This document shows, one piece after another, positions 28,539 to 37,456 of a stretch of DNA of 40,808 nt. Made by a program: the position numbers and the translations under genes. Source of the stretch: Gammaproteobacteria bacterium (GTDB taxonomy: Bacteria > Pseudomonadota > Gammaproteobacteria > Pseudomonadales > Oleiphilaceae); contig JAUIAZ010000004.1 of the NCBI GenBank assembly GCA_030427465.1, forward strand, positions 1 through 40,808, written 5' to 3'. The notes below the pieces were generated by a model. It saw nothing but the letters and a program-made list of their open reading frames with translations, was not told the DNA's origin and did not search any database. Positions within the stretch are counted from its first letter, which is position 1; each line of letters opens with the position of its first letter.

Positions 28539-30563
28539 ATGAATACTAATTTATCAGAAAACAATGAGCTATGTACAACAGACACCATTCCCGGCGTGTC
28601 ATTCCCTTGTGAAAAACGCGTGTCAGTGCAAAAGCTCAAAACACATAACGACTCGCCAGGTGTAACTGGTGAAGTCTCACTAGGTAAGCTGCTGGCACAT
28701 TATCAATCGCCCAGAGTGACCGATCAGAAAATTGGTGGCGGCATAATATTTTGCAGACTCAAGGAAGGTGCTGAACAACGAAGGAATGAAGACATCCAGT
28801 CTTCGACAATGATTTTCCTGGATATTGACGGTAAGCAGGATGATGGATGCCCTGGGTTCGGCATGATCCGCCAGCGAATCAAAGATCAAGGTTACGCTGG
28901 AATACTCAAGACCACTCACAGCCACGGCCTAGATGGTCGTAATTGCTACCATATCCTCATCGCTCCAGACCGGGAAGTTTTGCCTCACGAATACCCGGTG
29001 ACCATTAAATTCATCGCTGAAAGCCTGGGGCTTTCGGATTGGCTGGACCCTACCAAAATGAACCCGGCCTCAGTATGCAGAAAGCCTATCGTACATCCAG
29101 ACAGAAAGGACCTGTTCGACTGTGAAAGCATTGCTGGCGATCTACTCCCGGTTGATGAAGTGCTTTCAAAATACCTAGTAGAACAACCCTTATCGAAAGC
29201 GGTACGTCATCGCAAAGCCCGTGAGTTCGATCTGAACACCCGTACAGGCCGGGTCAATCAATATGCACGGGGTCATTGGAAAGAAATTCTCACGACTATA
29301 GGGGTGGAACCATCTTTACTCGATGGCAAAGCTGGCCCTTGTCCCGGATGTGGTGGCGATGACCGGCATACATTTGATGATCAGTTCGGGGAAGGCACTT
29401 ATTACTGTCGTGGTGGTGCTGAGGGGAATCAGACCAGTGGTGATGGCATTGATGCGGCTCAACACTATCTGAGTGTTACCGCTGCTGAGGCACTCGAAAA
29501 AATCGAGTCTGCAATGATGATGCTTGACCTGCTGCCATCGAAAGAAAAACCAACGTGGGACCTGAGTAAATTCGCACTAAACGGGGGACTTGAGCAGATG
29601 AAAACTGAAATGGCGGATGCGGTCTATGTACTTGCAAAGCTGGCGGTACAAGGTCAGATCACCTTTTTCTTCGGTGGTCCGAATACCGGCAAGACACTGA
29701 TCACTATTCGCCTGCTTATGGATTCAGTGAGTGCCGGGATTATCCAGGGTTCCAACGTCATATACATCAACGCCGATGACACATATCGGGGTCTGGTTGA
29801 GAAGCTGGAACTTCTGGAACCCTACGGCATAAAACTTCTGGCACCAGGACACAAGGGTCTGAAGACTGACATGATTCTGGACGCCTTGCAGTCACTGGTT
29901 GAGCGGGGTGAAGTCGCTGGTTTGATCATTGTGGTCGATACCATGAAGAAACTCGGTGACCTGATGGATAAAGGTCAGATGCGGCAGGTCATGGAAGTGC
30001 TGCGCCAGTTTGTCAGTCATGGCGGCACCCTGATTGCACTTGCTCACGTGAATAAGCACCGTGATTCAGAGGGTAAACCAGTTTTCGCTGGCGTGAGTGA
30101 CACGCTGGATGACTGTGATGGTGCTTACACCCTGGACCTGGTGGACGATAACAACGGCAGACGCACGGTGTATCTGAAGAACATCAAGTCGCGCGCCGAT
30201 GTTGACCATGAAGCCTGGTATCAGTACGTGAGGGTTGCAGGGCATTCCTATGGTGATCTGGTCGATTCGGTTACCGCTATCGACTCAAGTGATGCTTCTC
30301 AGGCTGTGAGCCGTGCACAGCAAGCCAGCGAGATTCAGAACGACAAACAATTCATTCAGGTGATTGCTGAAACCATTGGTAATGAAAGCCTGAGCAAAAC
30401 CAAGTTGATCAAGGTTGTCGCTGATAAAGGGCTTCCCAGACGAACTATCGCAGAGGTCCTAGAGAAGTATGACGGTGATCTTTGGTTGTCCCAGATTGGT
30501 GAGCATAACCGGAAAACATATCAGTTGATTGAAGGTGGTGATGGAAGCCAGCACCTTTTCTGA
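28539..30563 (+). CDS. primase-helicase replication protein (AEP/primase-like N-terminus, Zn-ribbon, RepA/RecA-type helicase)
   Basis: IFLDIDGK (DxD-like), KTTHSHGLDGRNCYHILI (sxH-like), CPGCGGDDRHTFDDQFGEGTYYCRGG Zn ribbon, FFFGGPNTGKTLITI Walker A, LIIVVDTMKKL Walker B. Confidence 0.85.
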   Translation: MNTNLSENNELCTTDTIPGVSFPCEKRVSVQKLKTHNDSPGVTGEVSLGKLLAHYQSPRVTDQKIGGGIIFCRLKEGAEQRRNEDIQSSTMIFLDIDGKQDDGCPGFGMIRQRIKDQGYAGILKTTHSHGLDGRNCYHILIAPDREVLPHEYPVTIKFIAESLGLSDWLDPTKMNPASVCRKPIVHPDRKDLFDCESIAGDLLPVDEVLSKYLVEQPLSKAVRHRKAREFDLNTRTGRVNQYARGHWKEILTTIGVEPSLLDGKAGPCPGCGGDDRHTFDDQFGEGTYYCRGGAEGNQTSGDGIDAAQHYLSVTAAEALEKIESAMMMLDLLPSKEKPTWDLSKFALNGGLEQMKTEMADAVYVLAKLAVQGQITFFFGGPNTGKTLITIRLLMDSVSAGIIQGSNVIYINADDTYRGLVEKLELLEPYGIKLLAPGHKGLKTDMILDALQSLVERGEVAGLIIVVDTMKKLGDLMDKGQMRQVMEVLRQFVSHGGTLIALAHVNKHRDSEGKPVFAGVSDTLDDCDGAYTLDLVDDNNGRRTVYLKNIKSRADVDHEAWYQYVRVAGHSYGDLVDSVTAIDSSDASQAVSRAQQASEIQNDKQFIQVIAETIGNESLSKTKLIKVVADKGLPRRTIAEVLEKYDGDLWLSQIGEHNRKTYQLIEGGDGSQHLF

Positions 30564-30577
30564 AAGGTCGGAAATCA

Positions 30578-30836
30578 GTTTTACCAATGAAGGGGGGGTG
30601 GGGTGTGAAAGTGGCAAAACTGGCAAAACTGGGGTGTTCTGGTCGAACTGGCAAAACTGATTGTCGATGCGTGGAAGCACATGCCTGCGAAAAGAAAAAA
30701 ACAGTGTTATTCACGATAGTGACCGGCCCGAAAGCCTTGCCACCAGTGAGTTTAGCCAGTTTTGCCAGATATGCCAGTTTTACCAGATATGCCAGATATA
30801 CCGTTTTTACACCCCACCCCCCGACATTGGTAAAAC
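30578..30836. repeat. inverted-repeat iteron structure, candidate replication origin
   Basis: 33-nt arms 30578-30610 (GTTTTACCAATGAAGGGGGGGTGGGGTGTGAAA) and 30804-30836 (reverse complement GTTTTACCAATGTCGGGGGGTGGGGTGTAAAAA); 9-bp units TGGCAAAAC at 30612-30657 and GTTTTGCCA/GATATGCCA-type at 30750-30803 in inverse orientation. Confidence 0.85.
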
Positions 30837-30960
30837 ACCCTCTTTTTCTTCGCAGGCTGGTGGCGTTATGTGAATTGTACTTGAGCAGGTTTGATAGATG
30901 GTCCGGGCGCGCGGGGGCATCTGCAAAGCTTGTTTTTTAATCGAACCGGAGTACCAACCA

Positions 30961-32063
30961 TGAAAGAATTAACCAAACTGAAAGACCTTGAAACCCAGCT
31001 TCAAAAGGCTGAACAAGAACATGAGTACGTCATCACAGATGCGGCTGACGGTCGATTGACCGATGCAGAAGTTGAAGCCTCGCTGAACAATATCCTGGCT
31101 TTGCGTGAAAAGGTTGCCACTTACAGGCAGATTGAGGAAAGGCGTTCTGAGTTGAAAGCACTGGACAAGGCAGCCGCTGATGACGCAAGACGGGCAGCCC
31201 AAGGCCGCGCTGTGATCGCAGAGTTGAACGGCTTGTATGACACCGCACAGACCGCCCTGAGCCTGGTCATGCAATCACCACCCCACAAGCTGGTCAGCGC
31301 CCTGGAAGCCTTCAGGGAAGCCGAACAGCCCTTGCTTGCGAAAGTGTATGGTCAAGGTGTCCACGGTGAACGTGTCGAATCCATTGCTGAGAAGCTACCA
31401 GCATGGCTGGCTGAACTGACCAGCAAGGGCGGCTGTCCTGTCCTGAGACACAAGGCATTGCTATACACCAACGGTCATTACCTGACACATTATCCCCGCA
31501 CTGACTGGCAGGATGTCAGTGCAATTCCTTCCCTTGCGCTGGCGGCATTGACCAAACACGCAGTGCTGGCTGTACGGGAAAAGCACGGGTGCGGTCAGTT
31601 TGGTGATGACAAAACGAAAGACATGCCTTGCTTCCGGTTGCTGCTACCACTCGAAAGGCGGTGTGACAAAGCAGCACAAGCAGAAAAGGAAGCTGAGACA
31701 GAACGCCGGGCTGAGACTCAGCGGCTAAAGAACGATCCTGTTCACCACTTGGAAGGCTTGCGGCTGGCAATCGAAAGGGACACACCGACACCAGCCATCA
31801 TAAACGAAGCAACACGGTCCCTGTATGATCGTATGAACCCGGACCTACGTAAGCGGTATGTTGCGGCCACCTTGGCTCTGATGCGCCTCAGACCGGACCT
31901 GAGTGCTTCCCTGGAAGCCGATATGACCGCCCACGGCTTTGCCCTGGCTGATCGGAACAAAGCCCTTCCTATGGCTGAGTATGGCCGAGTGTTGGGTGGG
32001 CAGTTCCCCGACCTGTTTGCTGAACAGATTGAACATGAGGCAGAGCACCCGGTCACAGCCTGA
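30961..32063 (+). CDS. hypothetical protein with N-terminal coiled-coil, element-encoded
   Basis: Start at ATG 30961 (MKELTKLKDLETQLQKAEQEHEYV); heptad-like N-terminus; located between origin and cos-like site. Confidence 0.75.
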
Positions 32064-32119
32064 TTGGTTGACTTCACTATCCCGCTGGCAGGATGCTGGC
32101 GGTTATCACCCTGGTGAGC

Positions 32120-32190
32120 GGGTCCTTCCCCGGACCGGTTTGTACCACGGGTCGCGTAGATGCCCGAGTTCGCATTTATTTCAAATTTCC
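32120..32190 (+). other. putative cos packaging site (cosQ-cosN-cosB-like)
   Basis: GGGTCCTTCCCCGG (cosQ-like) at 32120; GGGTCGCG (cosN-like) 29 bp later at 32149; TTCGCATTTATTTCAAATTTCC 20 bp after that, matching recalled lambda TTCGCTATTTATGAAAATTTTCC in order and spacing. Confidence 0.75.
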
Positions 32191-32393
32191 TATGCGAGTG
32201 CCGAGACTGTTATACCGATTCGCAATGAACCAGCACCACAAACACCATTCACCGGCATAAGCCATTCTGACGAATCAAAAACTTACGTTCACCCGAAAAC
32301 ATGCGGTTGAATCAACCACTGAAAATTGCGTGGATTTACAACCAGAATCCGGGACACCCTTCAGGCTCACTCAACAACACAAGGTGAACAACC

Positions 32394-32597
32394 ATGAATG
32401 AAACTGAAGCCCGAACCCTCGAAACCCTGCTGACTGACACCACTCAAGGCCGACTGGCCGCATACAGCGTTCTGCTGGACCCTGAAGGCTGGTCACAGTC
32501 TGACAGGGATCATGCCCGTGAACTGGTCAGCGGTGCGCTGGATAGCCTGGAAGCGGTCACAGACAGGATGAAGCAGGCACTCACCAGATTGGCTTGA
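32394..32597 (+). CDS. small helical hypothetical protein (67 aa), element-encoded, next to cos-like site
   Basis: ATG with upstream AAGGTGAACAACC; predicted helical; no family recognised. Confidence 0.6.
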   Translation: MNETEARTLETLLTDTTQGRLAAYSVLLDPEGWSQSDRDHARELVSGALDSLEAVTDRMKQALTRLA

Positions 32598-32678
32598 AAA
32601 ATTATGGTCTGAACTGATTTTTTTGTGCGGTCATTCCGAAATAGTGCGCCAGCGAATCATCAAAAAAGTGAATTCAAA

Positions 32679-32697
32679 GTAGCACATGGGTAGCACA
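32679..32697. repeat. arm-type repeat pair at right end of element
   Basis: GTAGCACA-TGG-GTAGCACA, same layout as left-end GTAGCACA-GAG-GTAGCACA. Confidence 0.85.
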
Positions 32698-32741
32698 GAA
32701 TTTTGAAGGGTAGGGGAGGTGTTACGTAAGTTGTTGAAAAA

Positions 32742-32818
32742 TGGTAGCAAGGGCGAGATTCGAACTCGCGACCCCAGCATTATGAGTGCTGTGCTCTAAC
32801 CAACTGAGCTACCTTGCC
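32742..32818 (-). tRNA. tRNA-Met (anticodon CAT), intact
   Basis: Reverse complement GGCAAGGTAGCTCAGTTGGTTAGAGCACAGCACTCATAATGCTGGGGTCGCGAGTTCGAATCTCGCCCTTGCTACCA. Confidence 0.95.
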
Positions 32819-32903
32819 ACGTCAAAAGAGGCGCAGATTTTGCGGATATTTGGGTGTCTTGTCAAGCCCTGATCCGCCCTCTTAAACCTCTTGGGAATAC
32901 CCG

Positions 32904-33995
32904 TCAGACGTTGAAGCGGAAATGGATGACATCCCCGTCTTTGACGATGTAGTCCTTGCCTTCCAGACGCCATTTTCCGGCTTCCTTGGCGCCTTGTTCG
33001 CCGTTGCAGGCGACATAGTCATCATAGGCAACGACTTCGGCGCGGATGAAGCCTCTTTCAAAGTCTGTATGGATCACACCGGCCGCCTGTGGCGCGGTGG
33101 CGCCGACTTTGACTGTCCAGGCGCGAACTTCTTTTACGCCGGCCGTGAAATAGGTCTGCAAGCCGAGCAGGGCGTAACCCGCGCGGATGACCCGATCCAG
33201 GCCTGGCTCTTCCATGCCAAGATCAGAGAGAAACTCGATTTTTTCCTCGTCATCAAGTTCGGCGATCTCAGACTCCAGCTTGTTACAGATGGGAACCACG
33301 ACGGCATTTTCAGACTCGGCAATCTCTTTCACCTTATCCAGGTGAGGGTTGTTCTCAAAGCCGTCTTCAGACACGTTGGCAATGTACATGGTCGGCTTGA
33401 CGGTCAGCAGACACAACTCTGCAATCGCAGCGAGTTCTTCCTTGTTCAGACCGGCTGAACGGACTGGCCGCGCTTCATTCAGGTGCGGCATTATTTTCTC
33501 AATCACTTCAATCTGTCGCTTGGCTTCCTTGTCGCCACCCTTGGCAGCCCGAGCCAGACGCTTGAGGGCCTTCTCGGCGGTGTCGAGATCCGCCAGTGCC
33601 AGTTCGGTATTGATAATGGCGATATCGGCTTCCGGGTCTATGCGGTTGGCGACATGAATGACATTATCATCGGCAAAGCATCGCACCACATGAGCGATCG
33701 CATCGGTTTGCCGGATGTTGGCCAGAAACTGGTTGCCCAGTCCTTCCCCTTTGGAAGCGCCTTCTACCAGGCCTGCAATATCGACAAACTCCATGGTTGT
33801 CGGAATGACACGCTCTGGCTTGACGATGTCAGCCAGTTTGTTCAGACGCGGGTCGGGCATGGCGACCACGCCAGCATTCGGTTCAATGGTGCAGAACGGA
33901 AAGTTCTGCGCTTCGATCCCAGCTTGGGTCAATGCGTTAAAGAGGGTAGATTTGCCGACATTTGGCAGGCCGACGATGCCACAGTTAAAACCCAT
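32904..33995 (-). CDS. ychF: redox-regulated ATPase/GTP-binding protein YchF
   Basis: [40 protein letters not shown] signature. Confidence 0.97.
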   Translation of the reverse strand: MGFNCGIVGLPNVGKSTLFNALTQAGIEAQNFPFCTIEPNAGVVAMPDPRLNKLADIVKPERVIPTTMEFVDIAGLVEGASKGEGLGNQFLANIRQTDAIAHVVRCFADDNVIHVANRIDPEADIAIINTELALADLDTAEKALKRLARAAKGGDKEAKRQIEVIEKIMPHLNEARPVRSAGLNKEELAAIAELCLLTVKPTMYIANVSEDGFENNPHLDKVKEIAESENAVVVPICNKLESEIAELDDEEKIEFLSDLGMEEPGLDRVIRAGYALLGLQTYFTAGVKEVRAWTVKVGATAPQAAGVIHTDFERGFIRAEVVAYDDYVACNGEQGAKEAGKWRLEGKDYIVKDGDVIHFRFNV

Positions 33996-34004
33996 ATCTG
34001 GACC

Positions 34005-34610
34005 TTATTTCGATGATTGGGGGGAAGGGGGCTTGATCTGGTGCAGGCGGTTCATGGGGCCTGACCAGTTATCCCGGATCAGGTCAACCAGTTCGGGGCG
34101 CAGTGCCCGGAAAGTGTCCTCCAGCAGATCGGCCTCCTCGTTGTTCAGTTTGCCAAGTACATGCCCGTGTACTCTTTCCTTGTGTCCGGGATGCCCGATG
34201 CCCAGTCGCAGGCGAGCGAACTCTTTGTTGCCACCAAATTTGCTGATGATGTCTCGCAGCCCGTTATGGCCCCCATGGCCCCCGCCTTTTTTCAGGCGCA
34301 GGCTGCCACAGGGCAAATCCAGTTCGTCATGGGCGACCAGAATTTCCTCGGGCTGGATCTTGTAGAACTGGCAGGCAGCCTGAACGGATGTGCCGCTGCG
34401 GTTCATGAAGGTTTGTGGAAACAGCAGGTGTACGTCGATATCAGCGGTCTGAATGCGACCGTAAAGGGCAGAAAGTTTTTTGTCGGGCCGTAGGGTCAAC
34501 CCGTGATTCTGGGCCAGGTAGGCGACCCAGAGAGCGCCGGCATTGTGGCGCGTCAGTGCATATTCAGGCCCGGGGTTGCCGAGCCCGACGATCAGGCGGA
34601 TGGCAGACAT
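34005..34610 (-). CDS. pth: peptidyl-tRNA hydrolase
   Basis: IRLIVGLGNPGPEYALTRHNAGALWV; KGGGHGGHNGLRDI. Confidence 0.96.
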   Translation of the reverse strand: MSAIRLIVGLGNPGPEYALTRHNAGALWVAYLAQNHGLTLRPDKKLSALYGRIQTADIDVHLLFPQTFMNRSGTSVQAACQFYKIQPEEILVAHDELDLPCGSLRLKKGGGHGGHNGLRDIISKFGGNKEFARLRLGIGHPGHKERVHGHVLGKLNNEEADLLEDTFRALRPELVDLIRDNWSGPMNRLHQIKPPSPQSSK

Positions 34611-34634
34611 GCTGCCACCCGGGAAAGATCGCTA

Positions 34635-35276
34635 TCAAGCCTCATCGTCACCGGATTCGGCGTCTTCGTCAGCTTCTTCGTCGGCCTTGGAGCCTTTTGG
34701 CTTGTGAATCGCAACGACTGGCAGGTCGTGGTCTCCGCCTTTGGACAGCTCGGCACTTTCTACGCCTTCCGGCAGATTCAGGTCACTGATGTGCAGGATC
34801 TGTTCGAGTTCTACAGCGGTCATGTCCACTTCGATAAACTCTGGCAGGTCCTTGGGCAGACAGACGACTTCCAGTTCAGTCATCTGGTGAGTGATAACTC
34901 CACCACCCAGACGAACACCCACACACTTGTCTTCGTTGACGAAGTGCAGAGGAACATTAACGTGCAGCTTCTGACCTTTCTGTACGCGCAGGAAGTCGGC
35001 GTGCATGATCTTTGGCTTGTAGGGGTGACGCTGAAGATCCTTCAGGATCACGGATTCGCTTTCGCCATCAATGTCCAGAGTCAGGATGTGTGAGTAGAAA
35101 GCTTCGTTTTCCAGTGAGTGTGCCAGGTCCTTGTGAGGCAGGCTGATCATCTGGGGTTCTTTCTGACCACCGTAAACGATGGCGGGAACAGTGCCTTCTT
35201 CGCGACGCAGGCGGCGGCTCGCACCCTTCCCTGTCTCTTCGCGTTTGGCAGCAGTAAGAGTAAATGATGCTGACAT
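34635..35276 (-). CDS. rplY: 50S ribosomal protein bL25 (Ctc/general stress form) with acidic tail
   Basis: AKREETGKGASRRLRREEGTVPAIVYGG; start taken at MSASFTL. Confidence 0.93.
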   Translation of the reverse strand: MSASFTLTAAKREETGKGASRRLRREEGTVPAIVYGGQKEPQMISLPHKDLAHSLENEAFYSHILTLDIDGESESVILKDLQRHPYKPKIMHADFLRVQKGQKLHVNVPLHFVNEDKCVGVRLGGGVITHQMTELEVVCLPKDLPEFIEVDMTAVELEQILHISDLNLPEGVESAELSKGGDHDLPVVAIHKPKGSKADEEADEDAESGDDEA

Positions 35277-35371
35277 AGTCTTCTCCAATAAAAAACAAAA
35301 CCCGAAGACCCGCGACCAGGTATTCGGGATGATTCAGGGCCAGGCCCTTTTTTCAGCCGTCCGGACTGGTT

Positions 35372-36316
35372 TTAGCCGAACATGGCGCTGATTGATTCCT
35401 CGTTGCAGACACGCCGGATAGACTCAGCCAGCAGGCCCGCAAGTGAAAGCTGGCGGATTTTATCACAATTTGCAGCTTTGTCACTCAAAGGAATGGTATC
35501 TGTGACGACGAGCTCATCCAGAACCGAATTCCGGATGTTATCGATGGCCGGACCCGAAAGCACCGGGTGAGTGATGTAGGCCACGACTTTGCTGGCGCCG
35601 TTTTCTTTCAGGGCCTTGGCTGCCTGACACAGAGTGCCGGCAGTATCAACGATGTCATCCACCAGGATGCAGTGTTTGTCTTCGACATCACCGATGATAT
35701 GCATGACCTGGGCAACATTGGCCTTGGGGCGACGCTTGTCAATGATGGCCAGGTCAGCGTCGTTCAGGCGCTTGGCAAAGGCGCGGGCACGGACCACACC
35801 GCCGACATCGGGAGAAACCACAACAACGTTGTCTGCGCTGCGGCGTTCAATGTCGTCCAGCATGACCGGCGTCGCGTAGGCGTTATCCACAGGGATGTGG
35901 AAGAAGCCCTGGATCTGGTCAGCATGCAGGTCAACGGTGAGCACTCGATTGATGCCTACGCCGGTGAGGATGTCAGCTACCACCTTGGCGCTGATTGGCA
36001 CCCGGCTGGAGCGTGGACGGCGATCCTGGCGGGCATAGCCATAATAGGGAATAACGGCGGTTATGCGTCCGGCAGAGGCTCTGCGCAGCGCATCAGCCAT
36101 GACCACCAGTTCCATCAGGTTGTCATTGGTCGGAGCACAGGTGGGCTGGATGATGAAAACATCCCGCCCGCGAACGTTTTCGCTGATTTCCACCATGACC
36201 TCACCATCGCTGAAACGGTCAACGCTGGATTTGCCAAGGGGAATGTGCAACTGATCGGCTACTTTCTGGGCCAGCGGAATATTGGCGCGGCCGGTAAAGA
36301 TCATCAACTTGGACAC
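35372..36316 (-). CDS. prs: ribose-phosphate pyrophosphokinase
   Basis: [58 protein letters not shown]; likely GTG start at 36316. Confidence 0.96.
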   Translation of the reverse strand: MSKLMIFTGRANIPLAQKVADQLHIPLGKSSVDRFSDGEVMVEISENVRGRDVFIIQPTCAPTNDNLMELVVMADALRRASAGRITAVIPYYGYARQDRRPRSSRVPISAKVVADILTGVGINRVLTVDLHADQIQGFFHIPVDNAYATPVMLDDIERRSADNVVVVSPDVGGVVRARAFAKRLNDADLAIIDKRRPKANVAQVMHIIGDVEDKHCILVDDIVDTAGTLCQAAKALKENGASKVVAYITHPVLSGPAIDNIRNSVLDELVVTDTIPLSDKAANCDKIRQLSLAGLLAESIRRVCNEESISAMFG

Positions 36317-36372
36317 GATATTGTCTTCCAACCTCTTCGGTTTAACAGTTTTCATTCAGGAGAAGAAGGAGA

Positions 36373-36447
36373 TGGCTGGGGTGGCTGGATTCGAACCAAC
36401 GCATGGCGGGATCAAAACCCGCTGCCTTACCGCTTGGCGACACCCCA
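36373..36447 (-). tRNA. tRNA-Gln (anticodon TTG)
   Basis: Reverse complement TGGGGTGTCGCCAAGCGGTAAGGCAGCGGGTTTTGATCCCGCCATGCGTTGGTTCGAATCCAGCCACCCCAGCCA. Confidence 0.95.
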
Positions 36448-36546
36448 GTAACGAGAGCCCTAAGTGAGTGATAGTCAGTTGGCTGTTGGCCGGAATCTGT
36501 ACGTTCACTTGACGTGCTCTACCGAGAAACATCCTTGAAAATCGTG

Positions 36547-37452
36547 TCACACCTGTCCCTGAGTGTAACTTTCAAGTACTTCCGACACTGGAGATTTTTG
36601 CAAGCCTTTGCTTACAAAGCCCTGCCAGTTGTCGGGCAGGCTGCTCAGTATGTCCTTTCCGTCTTCAAGACTCTTTATGCGTGTAAAGACGCAGGAGCCT
36701 GTTCCGGTCAAGTGCGGTTGGCCATAACGGCTCACCCACTTAAAGGCTTTCCTGATGGCCGGGTATCTGCCAAGAACTACCGCTTCGCAGTCATTCTTCA
36801 GTTCGTTACCCAAGGCCTCAACAGCGGGCGCTATTTTGCGTATTGGTGTGTCCCTTGTCAACCGTTCATCGGAAAAAACCTCAGCAGTGGACACTTCGCA
36901 GTCGGGACGAATGACAAGATATACCGGTGACGGCCCCGGGCTAGCGCTGGTAAACAGAGGCAGTGGGGTCAGTTGTTCGCCCACTCCCTGCCCCCAGGCG
37001 GTTTCACCGAGGATAAAAACTGGGACATCAGCGCCGAGTTGCAGCCCGATGGTCTGTAGTGTCCCCACCGTCAGCCCCAGCTGCCAGATCGTATTCAGGG
37101 CCAGCAAGGTGGTGGCGGCATTGGAACTGCCACCTCCCAGCCCGCCGCCCATGGGCAGCTTTTTCTGTATCTCGACATGCACCGGAAAGGGCGGGGCATC
37201 CATTCCGGCATGATTCAGCAAGGCCTTGGCGGCACGGTAGATCAGGTTGCTCTCCAGGGCCACTCCGGGGAGCCCGGGTGACACAGTCAGCAGACCTTCG
37301 CTACCCCTCGAAAAGGACAGGCGGTCTCCGTAGTCCAGAATCTGAAACAGTGTCTGTAATTCGTGGTAGCCATCAGGCCGCCGGCCATTGATGTGCAGAA
37401 ACAGATTGATCTTGGCGGGAGAGGGCAGGTGCCAGACGGCATCGGCTTTCAT
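36547..37452 (-). CDS. ispE: 4-diphosphocytidyl-2-C-methyl-D-erythritol kinase
   Basis: LPSPAKINLFLHINGRRPDGYHELQTLFQ; KKLPMGGGLGGGSSNAATTL. Confidence 0.95.
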   Translation of the reverse strand: MKADAVWHLPSPAKINLFLHINGRRPDGYHELQTLFQILDYGDRLSFSRGSEGLLTVSPGLPGVALESNLIYRAAKALLNHAGMDAPPFPVHVEIQKKLPMGGGLGGGSSNAATTLLALNTIWQLGLTVGTLQTIGLQLGADVPVFILGETAWGQGVGEQLTPLPLFTSASPGPSPVYLVIRPDCEVSTAEVFSDERLTRDTPIRKIAPAVEALGNELKNDCEAVVLGRYPAIRKAFKWVSRYGQPHLTGTGSCVFTRIKSLEDGKDILSSLPDNWQGFVSKGLQKSPVSEVLESYTQGQV

Positions 37453-37456
37453 GAGG

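Larger units (their letters stand above)
25297..32793. mobile_element. 7.44-kb integrative element in tRNA-Met; candidate minimal cos-type phage satellite
   Basis: 56-bp direct repeats at tRNA 3' part, tyrosine integrase, AlpA-like regulator, primase-helicase, iteron origin and cos-like site; no structural phage or conjugation genes. Confidence 0.88.

Noticed and set aside
30612-30803. Short repeats considered as a CRISPR array
   Set aside because: Units are 9 bp, directly abutting, without spacers, and the two arrays are inverse to each other; no cas genes.
30445-30940. ORFs crossing the iterons (30445-30714 -, 30459-30680 -, 30587-30940 +, 30661-30873 +) with repeated peptides such as FARYASFTRYARYTVF
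   Set aside because: The peptide repeats are read-through of 9-bp DNA iterons (multiple of 3); no start/RBS support; better explained as non-coding origin.
32169-32196. TTCGCAT...ATGCGA inverted repeat as an independent terminator or operator
   Set aside because: Only 6-7 bp with a long loop and no T tract; it lies within the cos-like block, so it is treated as part of that finding.
31939-32310. ORF spanning the cos-like region (123 aa, +)
   Set aside because: Overlaps the 3' end of the 366-aa gene in another frame, no RBS, composition not protein-like; the region is better explained as packaging site.
35567-36451. Plus-strand ORF of 294 aa over prs and tRNA-Gln
   Set aside because: Antisense to conserved prs and includes tRNA-derived peptide WGGWIRTNAWRDQNPLPYRLATPQ; artefact.
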